From positions 1 through 64,000 of the forward strand of contig DAIDIH010000307.1 of assembly GCA_027459465.1 (NCBI GenBank): a stretch of 64,000 nucleotides of DNA, read 5' to 3'. The notes beneath the pieces are model-generated. The model saw only the letters and a program-made list of their open reading frames with translations. It was not told the DNA's origin and did not search any database. Numbering within the stretch: the first letter of the stretch is position 1; each line of letters begins with the position of its first letter. The DNA comes from Bryobacterales bacterium (GTDB lineage: Bacteria > Acidobacteriota > Terriglobia > Bryobacterales > Bryobacteraceae). The translations under genes and the position numbers were made by a program. This document shows, in pieces, positions 46,844 to 55,953 of this stretch.

Positions 46844-49639
46844 TTGAGCGAAAGCGGCCCCTCCGACCGGCTGCGCCGGGTTGTTGACCACGCGGCGCAT
46901 CTGCTTCCGATGCAGGGCCCGATCGGTGTGTTCGTCCATCACAACACGCTGCATGAGTTCGAGAATCTGCCCTTCGAGCAGGCTGTCCTCGATGCGTCGG
47001 CGATCTTCGGCGCCGAGCCTTACATGGCCGAAGCGGCTTACCGGGCCGAGTTGGCCCGCGGGCGCATTCGGATGGAGGATGTCGAGGCAGTGCTGGCCGG
47101 CGAACCGGACGCCCCCGTCTTTCCGGGCTTGACGCGGCGTTCGCTGCGCAAGGCGATGATGACGCCGGGCGTGCGGGAGTTCGATGCGGCTACGATCCTG
47201 TGGCGCGCCGAGCAGGGAGACCTGGCGAACGATTTCCGCGGGAAGGCGCTGCGCTCGCTCTTCGATGCGTGTCTCAAGCGCCTGGCCGCTCCCGAGGTCG
47301 AACCGCCCGCACCGCGTCCGGCGGACGAGATCATTCATCCGTGGCTGATCCGGTTGTGCTCCGTGTTTTTGGACCAAGGCATGACCTACTGGCCACTGCC
47401 GAACCGCGAGAAAGGTTTTTACAAGAGCGTACGCATGCTGCTGGCGCCGGGCGGCTGCATCTTTCCGCTGTATCTGACCGGGTTGGACAAGGAACTGGCG
47501 CGGCAGACCGATCTCGGTTTCTCGGCCAGTGACGCCGTGCTCGACTACCTCGACGCGCACAACGCCGGTGAGCACGAATGGAGCGAAGTGATCGAGGCCG
47601 AATTACTGGCGCTGCCGGGTTGGGCGGGGTTGATGCGCAGGCTGGAGCAAGAACCGCAACTGGCGCCGCATATCGCCGTCCCGTGTTCGCTGATGGACTT
47701 TCTGGCCGTGCGGATGACGATGACGCGCGTTGTTTCGCGCGAAGGCGCCGGCGAAGCCGGTCTGCAGGAGAGCCCGCTGAAGACGCAGGAGCGGAGACGG
47801 TTGAGCCTGGCAGCCCGGATTTATGACGCGGCGCGCGTGGTGTCGCTTTCCGCGGACGAAGTGGCGCGCTTATCCGATACAGAGTGGGCGGCGTTTGTAA
47901 GCGAGGTCCGGGCGTGCAACGGATTGGAGCGGAGGCGCATTTTTCAGCTCGCCTACGAACGGTGGCATGAACACGAGATTCTGTCGGGACTCTCCAGCCA
48001 CCGGGCGTACCGCGGTCTACACGAGACGAGCGGTAGGCCGGCGGCGCAGGTGTTCTTCTGCCTCGACGAGCGCGAAGAATCCATGCGGCGCGCGCTCGAA
48101 GAAGTCGATCCGGAAGTCGAAACACTCGGCGCGGCGGGATATTTCGGCGTGGCCGTGGATTACAAGGGAATCGACGACGCTCACGGCGCCGCCTACTGCC
48201 CGGTGGTGCTCCAGCCCGAGCATGCGGTGCGGGAAAGACCCAAAGCCGAGGACCGCGAATTGCATCGGAGGCGGCAGTGGCGCCGGCGCCTGATGGGACT
48301 GCTGAAGCGGAGCGCGTTGACATCGTCACGAACGTTGTTGCGGGGTTGGGTGTCGACGGCGGCGCTGGGTGTGCTGTCGGGGGTCCCGCTGATCGGGCAT
48401 CTGCTCGCTCCCAGGCGGTACGCGCAACTGAGGGAGTGGATGAACAAGGCATTCCTTCCGGAACCGCGCACGGAACTCACGCTGATGCGCAACACGATGA
48501 AATCGCATAGCGCGGTGAAAGGCTTGTTGACGGGGTTTGCGGCCGAGGAGAAAGCGGAGCGGGTGGCGAGCGTTCTGCGGCCCGCGGGACTGGCGCGCGG
48601 CTTCGCGCGGGTTGTGGTCATCCTGGGGCATGGGTCGACAAGCCTGAACAATCCGCACGAATCGGCGCATGACTGCGGCGCATGCGGCGGACGAAGGGGA
48701 GGGCCGAATGCGCGTCTGTTTGCGGCCATGGCCAACCGCGCCGAGGTCCGGGAACTCCTGCGGGACCGCGGGATCGACATCCCGGAGGACACGTGGTTCG
48801 TCGGCGGCTATCACGATACGTGCAGCGACGACGGGGAGCTTTACGATCTGGAAGATGTGCCGGCCACGCATGAGAGTGATGTCAGGCGCATCGAAGCTTC
48901 GCTCGAAGAGGCTCGGGCGCATAACGCGAAAGAACGCGCTCGGCGGTTCGAATCTTCTCCGGTCCACGCGTCTCCGACGGTCGCGCTGCGGCACGTGGAA
49001 GAACGCAGCGAACACCTGGCCCAGCCGCGGCCGGAGTATGGCCATTGCACGAATGCCGTCTGCATCGTGGGGCGGCGCAGCCTGACGCGCGGCCTGTTTT
49101 TGGACCGGCGGGCGTTTCTGACTTCCTACGACGCCTCACAAGATCCGGATGACCGGAATCTCGCGGCGGTGCTGGCGGCGGCGATTCCTGTGTGCGCCGG
49201 CATTAACCTCGAATACTACTTCTCCTTCGTCGACAACGACCGCTATGGCAGCGGCACGAAACTGCCTCACAACGTGACGGGCCTCGTCGGCGTGATGGAC
49301 GGCCACGCGAGCGACCTGCGCACCGGGTTGCCGTGGCAGATGGTGGAGATCCACGAACCCGTACGAATGCTCTTCGTCATTGAGACGGCGCCGGAGCGTC
49401 TGATGCATGTGCTGGACGCGAGCGCGCCTCTGAAGCGGCTGGTGGAGAATCGTTGGATCCGCGTGGCGACGATCGACCCGGATACGAGCCGCGTTCACGT
49501 GTGGAGGGATAGCGTCTTCGAAGAGATCGGCCAACCGCTGGAACGCCTGCCGGTGGTGTTCTCTTCCGCCGAGTGGTACGAGGGAAAGCTCGAACACTTG
49601 CCGATGGCCTGGATTCAAACCGGCGGGGGAGTGCGGTAA
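46844..49639 (+). CDS. dabA: DabA (DUF2309) inorganic-carbon accumulation subunit
   Basis: PIGVFVHHNTLHEFENLPFEQAV; VFFCLDEREESMRRALE; VVILGHGSTSLNNPHESAHDCGACGGRRGGPNARLFAAMANR; VGVMDGHASDLRTGLPWQMVEIHEPVRM. Confidence 0.93.
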   Translation: MSESGPSDRLRRVVDHAAHLLPMQGPIGVFVHHNTLHEFENLPFEQAVLDASAIFGAEPYMAEAAYRAELARGRIRMEDVEAVLAGEPDAPVFPGLTRRSLRKAMMTPGVREFDAATILWRAEQGDLANDFRGKALRSLFDACLKRLAAPEVEPPAPRPADEIIHPWLIRLCSVFLDQGMTYWPLPNREKGFYKSVRMLLAPGGCIFPLYLTGLDKELARQTDLGFSASDAVLDYLDAHNAGEHEWSEVIEAELLALPGWAGLMRRLEQEPQLAPHIAVPCSLMDFLAVRMTMTRVVSREGAGEAGLQESPLKTQERRRLSLAARIYDAARVVSLSADEVARLSDTEWAAFVSEVRACNGLERRRIFQLAYERWHEHEILSGLSSHRAYRGLHETSGRPAAQVFFCLDEREESMRRALEEVDPEVETLGAAGYFGVAVDYKGIDDAHGAAYCPVVLQPEHAVRERPKAEDRELHRRRQWRRRLMGLLKRSALTSSRTLLRGWVSTAALGVLSGVPLIGHLLAPRRYAQLREWMNKAFLPEPRTELTLMRNTMKSHSAVKGLLTGFAAEEKAERVASVLRPAGLARGFARVVVILGHGSTSLNNPHESAHDCGACGGRRGGPNARLFAAMANRAEVRELLRDRGIDIPEDTWFVGGYHDTCSDDGELYDLEDVPATHESDVRRIEASLEEARAHNAKERARRFESSPVHASPTVALRHVEERSEHLAQPRPEYGHCTNAVCIVGRRSLTRGLFLDRRAFLTSYDASQDPDDRNLAAVLAAAIPVCAGINLEYYFSFVDNDRYGSGTKLPHNVTGLVGVMDGHASDLRTGLPWQMVEIHEPVRMLFVIETAPERLMHVLDASAPLKRLVENRWIRVATIDPDTSRVHVWRDSVFEEIGQPLERLPVVFSSAEWYEGKLEHLPMAWIQTGGGVR

Positions 49640-50977
49640 ATGCACGCAGCGCAGGCCATGCTGGTGTTTGTGGTGCTGGTGCCGGGCCTCGTGTCGGCGG
49701 CGTTTGCTTTGGCATGGCTGGCCGGCTGGGTTCCGAGGGAGCGTGTTGTTTCTCTCGTCACGGGGGTGACGTTCTCGGCATCGGTGGCGGCGCTGGCGGT
49801 GGTGGTGTGGCGGCTCCTTTCGGCGCAGGCCGTGACGGTGACTTTCGGCAACTGGTTCAGCGTGCGTGATTATCACTTTCCGATGGTGCTGCTGGCGGAC
49901 CGGCTGTCGGTGGTTTTGCTGGGGATGACGGTGGTTCTGGTGGGTCTCATCGGCCGGTTCTCGGTGACGTACCTGCATCGCGAGCCGGGCTTTTTCCGTT
50001 TCTTTCTGCTGCTTCAACTGTTTGCTTTCGGATCGCTGATTGCGTTTGCGGCCGGTTCGTTCGATCTTCTGGCGGGCGGGTGGGAGATTGTAGGCATCAC
50101 GTCCGTGCTGCTGATTGCGTTCTTTCAACACCGCACGCCCCCGGTTGAAAACGCGCTCCGCGTGTTCGCGATTTACCGCGCCTGCGACATCGGCTTGCTG
50201 GTGGGTGTATTCGCCATGCATCATTGGGCCGGAACCGCGTCTTTTGCAAGCGGCCTTCCGCATCTGGAGGGAAGCCGCGCTACGACGGTTGGGCTGTTGC
50301 TGCTGCTGGCAGCGGCCGGGAAAGCGGCCCAGGTGCCCTTTTCAGGTTGGCTGCCGCGGGCGATGGAGGGGCCGACGCCATCGAGCGCGATTTTCTACGG
50401 CGCCATTTCGATTCACGCCGGCGCGTATCTGCTGCTTCGCGCGCAGCCGATGCTCGCCCAATCCGGCCTCGCTTCGGCGATGGTGGTGATGGTCGGTCTG
50501 GCGACCGCCGTTTACGGCACAATCTCCGGCCGGGCGAGCGCCGACGCCAAGACATCGCTGGCGTTCGCGTCGCTGACGCAGGTGGGTGTGGTGTTCATGG
50601 AAATCGGATTTGGCCTGAAGTGGATTGCGGTGATCCACATCCTGGGCCACGCCACGGTCCGTACGCTGCAGTTTCTGCGGTCTCCTTCGATGCTTCACGA
50701 CTATCACCAGATGCATGCGGCGATCGGCGGCGAAGAGGAGTCCGCGGGAAATTGGATCGAGGACCTGCTGCCGGCGCGGGCTCAGTTGTGGCTTTACCGC
50801 TGGGCGCTGGATCGCGGCCATCTCGACACGATCCTGGATCGATTCGTGATTCACTCGCTGATGCGGCTCTCGAGGCTTTTCGTAAGGCTCGACCGCATCG
50901 GCTTGCCACAGACGCCCGAAAGACGGGAGCAGCCGGTGGCTTCGTTCGGCGCGGCGGCGCGGGAGCGCGCCGGATGA
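49640..50977 (+). CDS. dabB: DabB, NuoL/MrpA-like proton-conducting membrane subunit
   Basis: Starts directly after dabA; FSVTYLHREPGFFRFFLLLQLFAFGSLIAFAAGSFDLLAGGWEIVGITSVLLIAFFQ...AAGKAAQVPFSGWLPRAMEGPTPSSAIFYGAISIHAGAYLLLR. Confidence 0.9.
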   Translation: MHAAQAMLVFVVLVPGLVSAAFALAWLAGWVPRERVVSLVTGVTFSASVAALAVVVWRLLSAQAVTVTFGNWFSVRDYHFPMVLLADRLSVVLLGMTVVLVGLIGRFSVTYLHREPGFFRFFLLLQLFAFGSLIAFAAGSFDLLAGGWEIVGITSVLLIAFFQHRTPPVENALRVFAIYRACDIGLLVGVFAMHHWAGTASFASGLPHLEGSRATTVGLLLLLAAAGKAAQVPFSGWLPRAMEGPTPSSAIFYGAISIHAGAYLLLRAQPMLAQSGLASAMVVMVGLATAVYGTISGRASADAKTSLAFASLTQVGVVFMEIGFGLKWIAVIHILGHATVRTLQFLRSPSMLHDYHQMHAAIGGEEESAGNWIEDLLPARAQLWLYRWALDRGHLDTILDRFVIHSLMRLSRLFVRLDRIGLPQTPERREQPVASFGAAARERAG

Positions 50978-52356
50978 CTTACCAGGCGAGTCTCACCGCG
51001 CTGGCGGTCGGCGTTCCCTGGTGCGCCGCGGTCGTGACGGTCGTGATCCGGCGGCAGTTGCGCGCCATCGCGTTTGGGGCGTCGCTCGTTTCCGTGTTGG
51101 CGAGCGTGCTGCTGCTGCGCGCCGCGCCATCCAGCCAGTCCCTGCCGGAAGCGCTGATGCTGCTTTACTCGTGCCTGACAGCGGGTGCGACGATCGCGCT
51201 TCCGCTGCGCGACTGCCGGAGCGGCACGATCAGCGGGATTCTGTTTCTGCTCGGATCGACGCTGCTGGCCTATTCGGCGGACGATCTGATGGTGCTACTC
51301 GGCGCGTGGATCGCCTCGACGATTCCTTTCCTGTTTGGGCGGTGGTTGGGTGCGCGCACGTGGCGGCCGCGTGCGGCACTGCTCGCCTCGAGCGGCGTTC
51401 TCGCGGCTGCGATCCTCCTCATCGCGTGGAGCGGCCACACGCTATCGATCGCCCGTTTAGCGCGGCAAAGCCCAGGAGGCATGGCGGTCTTCGGGCTTCT
51501 GGTCGCAGCGGTCGTGTTCCGCAAAGGCATCTGCCCGCTTCACGCGTGGGTGGGAGACGCCGCCGAGGACGGCGATGCGATTGCCACGGCTCTTTTGCTC
51601 AACGGTCATTTCGGCGCGATGCTCGTAGCTAGGCTGATTGTGCCGTTGTTTCCCGGCACGGCGCGGGATTTGTTCCCGCTGCTTTCCCATCTCGCGCTGG
51701 CGACCGCACTCTACATCGCCATCCGGGCGCTGACCGAAAACTCGCCCCGCCGGTTGCTCGCCTATCTCGCTCTCAGCCAGTCGGCGTGCATTCTGGCGGG
51801 CCTGGAAAGCCGGACGTTGGAGGGAGTCACGGGCGCACTGGTGCATTGGTGCGTTGTGACGACCTCCACGATGGGTCTGTTTGCCATCCTGCGGCTTTTG
51901 GAAGTGCGGTTCGGCGAGAACCTGACCGCCGGAGAGTACCTCGGCCTCGCGCAGCACGCGCCGAGGCTGGCGGTTTTCTTTCTTCTTCTCGGCCTGGCAT
52001 TGGCCGGTTTGCCGGGAACGCTGAGCTTTTGCTCGCAGGATCTGTTAATTCATGGGACGCTGGTTTCCCATCCGCTGACGGGACTGTTGCTTCCGGCCGC
52101 CACGGCGATGAATGCGGTGACCGTGTTCCGGTTGTTCACGCGACTCTTCCTTGGCAAGAGAAGGACGGGATTCACCATCCTGGCGGATGCGCTGCCGCGC
52201 GAGAGATGGATTCTGACTGCGGCCGTGCTGTTCGTGGTGGTGGGGGGATTGTTCCCCAACGCGATTGTCGCCCGGTGGACGGGTCCGGCTGAGGCGGTTC
52301 AGCAGGCGGTGTACGGGACAACGCACCTTGCCGCCCGGTTCAGGAATGCAAACTGA
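50974..52356 (+). CDS. Additional NuoM/NuoN/Mrp-like membrane subunit linked to dabAB
   Basis: ATG 50974 overlaps dabB stop (ATGA); FRKGICPLHAWVGDAAEDGDAIATALLLNGHFGAMLVARL...LLAYLALSQSACILAGL...LPGTLSFCSQDLLIHG. Upstream part of ORF 50224 is out-of-frame dabB. Confidence 0.8.
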   Translation: MTYQASLTALAVGVPWCAAVVTVVIRRQLRAIAFGASLVSVLASVLLLRAAPSSQSLPEALMLLYSCLTAGATIALPLRDCRSGTISGILFLLGSTLLAYSADDLMVLLGAWIASTIPFLFGRWLGARTWRPRAALLASSGVLAAAILLIAWSGHTLSIARLARQSPGGMAVFGLLVAAVVFRKGICPLHAWVGDAAEDGDAIATALLLNGHFGAMLVARLIVPLFPGTARDLFPLLSHLALATALYIAIRALTENSPRRLLAYLALSQSACILAGLESRTLEGVTGALVHWCVVTTSTMGLFAILRLLEVRFGENLTAGEYLGLAQHAPRLAVFFLLLGLALAGLPGTLSFCSQDLLIHGTLVSHPLTGLLLPAATAMNAVTVFRLFTRLFLGKRRTGFTILADALPRERWILTAAVLFVVVGGLFPNAIVARWTGPAEAVQQAVYGTTHLAARFRNAN

Positions 52357-52389
52357 GTTACTCCCCTGCGGCCGTGGATGCGGCGTGAG

Positions 52390-52998
52390 TTAGTCTTCGG
52401 CGACCGCTAGCTTTGTAAGGACCGGCTTTGGACATCCAGTCCAATTCTGGCGAGGCTCGTTTCCGAGATAGGGTAAGTCCCGCAAGCCGGCTTCACTGGT
52501 GTAGAAGCCGCTGAGCACGAGATCCCGAAAGTGGTTGAAGAAGACGACGGCATGGCAGTCTTCGGGCGCGGCTTTTGCCGGGTACGCGATACGGTCCAGG
52601 AGCGCCTTCTTCTGGGTATCCGTGCACGAGATGAAGTCACCTCCGAAGCGGCGGTTCGATTCGAGATCGAGCCACGTGAGGCCGCCGCGGATCTCATCGA
52701 GAACTGCGCCACGCTTAAGGTCGAGCCAGTCGTCAATGAATGCGGGAACGCCCGCTTCGGTGGCGCTGCCGGAGCGATCGTCGGCCGGGATAACCAGGTC
52801 GCAAAGAACCGACACAGTTTCCCACTCATGGGGGGCGAGCGCTTTGGGCTGTTCGGAAGCGGCGCCGGTGTCTGCGTTGGAGGCGTCAGGGGCGGTTTGA
52901 GCGGCCAGCACCGCGCCGGCGGGGATGGATGTGAGAATTTTCAGCAAGTTCCGGCGCCGGAGCGGCGCTTGGAGCCCGCCAGAGTTACTAAGTTCCAT
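52390..52998 (-). CDS. Gluconate 2-dehydrogenase subunit 3-family protein
   Basis: RRRNLLKILTSIPAGAVLA leader; LAPHEWETVSVLCDLVIPADDRSGSATEAGVPAFIDDWLD. Confidence 0.85.
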   Translation of the reverse strand: MELSNSGGLQAPLRRRNLLKILTSIPAGAVLAAQTAPDASNADTGAASEQPKALAPHEWETVSVLCDLVIPADDRSGSATEAGVPAFIDDWLDLKRGAVLDEIRGGLTWLDLESNRRFGGDFISCTDTQKKALLDRIAYPAKAAPEDCHAVVFFNHFRDLVLSGFYTSEAGLRDLPYLGNEPRQNWTGCPKPVLTKLAVAED

Positions 52999-53026
52999 CG
53001 TCGGTTCCTTCGGGGAGCATATTCAC

Positions 53027-54727
53027 TTAAAAATTTCGTTTGCTGACCTGGTCGGCGATATATTCCGAGGTTCGCAAGGCCAGCGCCATGATCGTGAGAG
53101 TGGGATTCTTGTCGGCGCTGCTGACAAACGGCGCTCCGTCGGCTACGAAAAGGTTCTTGCAATCCCATGCCTGGCAATACGGATTGAGGACGGAGTTTCG
53201 TGGGTCGCTCCCCATGCGGGCGCCGCCTACCTCGTGGATACATTCGCCGCCCCGAGAGATGCCCCAGCGCGATTCCGGCCCGGCGGATTGCATGACCTCG
53301 CCGTGTGCGGCCGTGACGATCTCACGGAACGTTTCTTGCATATGACGAGCCATGAGGAGTTCATCCTCGCCCCATTGAAAGTGAAACCGCAAGACCGGAA
53401 TGCCCCACTGGTCGACAAGGCCGGGATCGATTTCGCAGTAACTTTCCCGGTTCGGAATCATCTCGCCGCGGCCGTGAAATCCGAGGAACGAACCATATAA
53501 CTTACGGCAGCCTTGCTTGAGCTCGATTCCGTATCCCCCGCCAAGGACGCGTTCGGAACCATTCAGGAAGCCGGGCTCCGGCATGCCGCGCCGGCCTCCG
53601 CTGAATTCGATGTGGTAGCCGCGAGAGAACGGGAGTTCGCGGCGCGATTGTTTCTTGTAGTTCCACCACGGCATGAAAAGATGCATGCCTCCAACGCCAT
53701 CCTCGTTGTGAGCCGGCAGATCCATGAGGCTGGGCATGAAGGCGGTGACGTCGGACATCACGGAGTCCATGATGTACTTGCCCACCAGCCCGCTGGAATT
53801 CGCCAAGCCGTTAGGGAAGCGCGAACTGCGTGAATTCAACAACAGGCGCGCGGTTTCGCAGGAACTGGCGGCAAGTACGACAGCCTTCCCGCGGACCTGT
53901 ATTTCTTTGCGGGTTTTCTTGTCGATATAGGAGACGCCGGCGGCCTTGCCTTCCGATGAAACAAGAACTTCGCGCGCCATCGCGCCGCAGCGGATTTCCA
54001 GGCGTCCCGTGGCGAGGGCCGGATTCAGTAAGACGGTGGGCGAGGAGAAGTTTGACGAAAGACGGCAGGAGCGGTTGCACTGGGAGACGTAGTGGCAGGC
54101 CGGGCGGCCATTGAGGGAGCGAGTCAGGATGGCGAGCCGTGAGGGTACGCAGGGAATACCCAGTTTGCTGCAGGCTTTCCGGACGAGTAACTCATAGCAG
54201 CGCGGAGCGGGCGGAGGCAGGAAGTTACCGTCGGGATAGTTTTCAAGGTTCTCATTCGAACCGAAGACGCCGATTAGCTGCTCGACGCGGCTATAGTAAG
54301 TCGCCAGATCGCTGTAGCGGATCGGCCAGTCGAAGCCTTTTCCGTCGCGGCTGTAGGACTGAAAGTCGTAAGGACCATTGCGAAGGGCGATGCGCCCCCA
54401 CGCGTTCGTCCGCCCACCCAGCATGCGGGAACGGAACCAGCGGAAATCCGTTCCCGGGGCTGATGTATAGGGTTCCCCGTCCACGCGCCAACCACCCTCA
54501 GCGGCGGTGAAGTAACCATAGGGGTGGTCGGGCGTGCGTGCGGCGCGATGAGGCGCGTCATAGCACCACTCCAGCCAGTGGGAGTCGCGCGCCGCGTCAT
54601 ACCAGCCGCCCGCCTCCAACACCAGGCACTTGGCGCCGGCCTTGGCGAGGGTGTACGCCGCCATGCCTCCGCCGGCCCCGGAACCGACGATGATTACGTC
54701 ATAGACATTGGATGATAGATCTGGCAT
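53027..54727 (-). CDS. GMC-family oxidoreductase
   Basis: YDVIIVGSGAGGGMAAYTLAKAGAKCLVLEAGGWY...MLGGRTNAWGRIALR...GGECIHEVGGARMGSDPRNSVLNPYCQAWDCKNLFVADGAPFVSSADKNPTLTIMALALR. Confidence 0.92.
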   Translation of the reverse strand: MPDLSSNVYDVIIVGSGAGGGMAAYTLAKAGAKCLVLEAGGWYDAARDSHWLEWCYDAPHRAARTPDHPYGYFTAAEGGWRVDGEPYTSAPGTDFRWFRSRMLGGRTNAWGRIALRNGPYDFQSYSRDGKGFDWPIRYSDLATYYSRVEQLIGVFGSNENLENYPDGNFLPPPAPRCYELLVRKACSKLGIPCVPSRLAILTRSLNGRPACHYVSQCNRSCRLSSNFSSPTVLLNPALATGRLEIRCGAMAREVLVSSEGKAAGVSYIDKKTRKEIQVRGKAVVLAASSCETARLLLNSRSSRFPNGLANSSGLVGKYIMDSVMSDVTAFMPSLMDLPAHNEDGVGGMHLFMPWWNYKKQSRRELPFSRGYHIEFSGGRRGMPEPGFLNGSERVLGGGYGIELKQGCRKLYGSFLGFHGRGEMIPNRESYCEIDPGLVDQWGIPVLRFHFQWGEDELLMARHMQETFREIVTAAHGEVMQSAGPESRWGISRGGECIHEVGGARMGSDPRNSVLNPYCQAWDCKNLFVADGAPFVSSADKNPTLTIMALALRTSEYIADQVSKRNF

Positions 54728-54736
54728 GGAGACTTC

Positions 54737-55939
54737 TCATTCCCGGCTCGTGGGCAGGTCAACCGGCACGAGACGTAGGGGCTGTTGATTGTTGCCCTGG
54801 TTGTCAAAGGAAATGACACCGGAAGCGCCGGAGTAAGCGGTCACTTCAGCGAGACGGTCTCGCAGGCGAGCGCGGTTCGGGCCGGATTTTTGCAAGCCAT
54901 CGCAAATCAGACGGACAGCGTCGAAGGCTGCTAGCGCGGCCGGACCCGGGTTTGCCTTCGTTTTCGCGCGATAGACTTCCGCGAACCGGCGGGCGAGGCC
55001 GGACTCAATCCGGCGCGAGGCGACGGTCCAGGCCTGCGAACCGGAGATCTCATCGGAAGTCTGCGAGAAGTATGCGCCCGGCTCCTCGTAGCCGGCGGCG
55101 GTGGCTTGCGAGAGGTAGAGCGCAACGCCTGGGGCCGGGGAGTGCATCCGGCTTCGGAGCGCATTCGTGAGGGAGGCGCTGGTCCAAAATACGACGGCCT
55201 GGGGGGATGCTCGTTTCAAGGCAGTCGGCCATGTCTCGACGTCAGGCTTTTGAGGGTCGACAGTGAAGGTGGATGGAGCGGGCGCTCCGGCGTCGCGAAC
55301 CGCGGCCAGGAATTCCTTGGCGCCGGCGCGGCCGTCGTGGTCCCGCGCGGTAACAAGAAGAACCCGCGTGAAACGCCGCTTGGAGTAAATATCGTCGACA
55401 AAGGCGCGCGCCTGCGCGGCGTCGCTGGGAGCGAGGCGAAAAAGCCAGCGGAGATTGATCTGGGTAGTGGTGGCGTCGGTGGCCAGCGTGAGCACCGGCA
55501 CTCCGATGCGGTTTCCGACCTGCTCGCTAAGGTGAGCCACGGCGCCGTTTTCCGAGGTGATGATCGCGAGGACTTGATCGTCCATCACGAGGTGAATCAA
55601 CGCGTCGGCGGTGGGTCCCCAAGGGGAAGCGGTCTCATCGCCGATGGCGAGGGAGACGCCGCGGGCTTTTGATTCTTCCAAGGCGATGCGCGCCGCCGCC
55701 AGGATGGCTTCGCCCTCGGGCTTGCGCGGTCCGGTGAGTGGGACCAGGAGGCCGATCCGGACGTCGCCCGCGGGCAGGTCGTCCTGGTGGCCGCGGCCCG
55801 GGCCGAGATAGGTGACGTGGCCCGAAGGAATGGCGGCGTAGGGGGTGACAGTCTGCGCGCCGGCGCCGCCGGAGTTCGCGGCCAGGGACGCGAGCGAGGC
55901 GAAGAGGATGGCAAGCGATTTCGCGTAAGCGGAGGGCAT
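54737..55939 (-). CDS. Branched-chain-type ABC substrate-binding protein (Peripla_BP_6-like)
   Basis: VRIGLLVPLTGPRKPEGEAILAAARIALEESKARGVSLAIGDE...ALAAFDAVRLICDGLQKSG. Confidence 0.8.
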   Translation of the reverse strand: MPSAYAKSLAILFASLASLAANSGGAGAQTVTPYAAIPSGHVTYLGPGRGHQDDLPAGDVRIGLLVPLTGPRKPEGEAILAAARIALEESKARGVSLAIGDETASPWGPTADALIHLVMDDQVLAIITSENGAVAHLSEQVGNRIGVPVLTLATDATTTQINLRWLFRLAPSDAAQARAFVDDIYSKRRFTRVLLVTARDHDGRAGAKEFLAAVRDAGAPAPSTFTVDPQKPDVETWPTALKRASPQAVVFWTSASLTNALRSRMHSPAPGVALYLSQATAAGYEEPGAYFSQTSDEISGSQAWTVASRRIESGLARRFAEVYRAKTKANPGPAALAAFDAVRLICDGLQKSGPNRARLRDRLAEVTAYSGASGVISFDNQGNNQQPLRLVPVDLPTSRE

Positions 55940-55953
55940 GAATCGGACGTGCG

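Noticed and set aside
49136-50263. 375-aa minus-strand ORF
   Set aside because: Antisense to dabA/dabB; Arg/His-rich without domains.
50224-50973. N-terminal extension of the 710-aa ORF
   Set aside because: Out-of-frame overlap with dabB; the real start is ATG 50974 with an ATGA junction.
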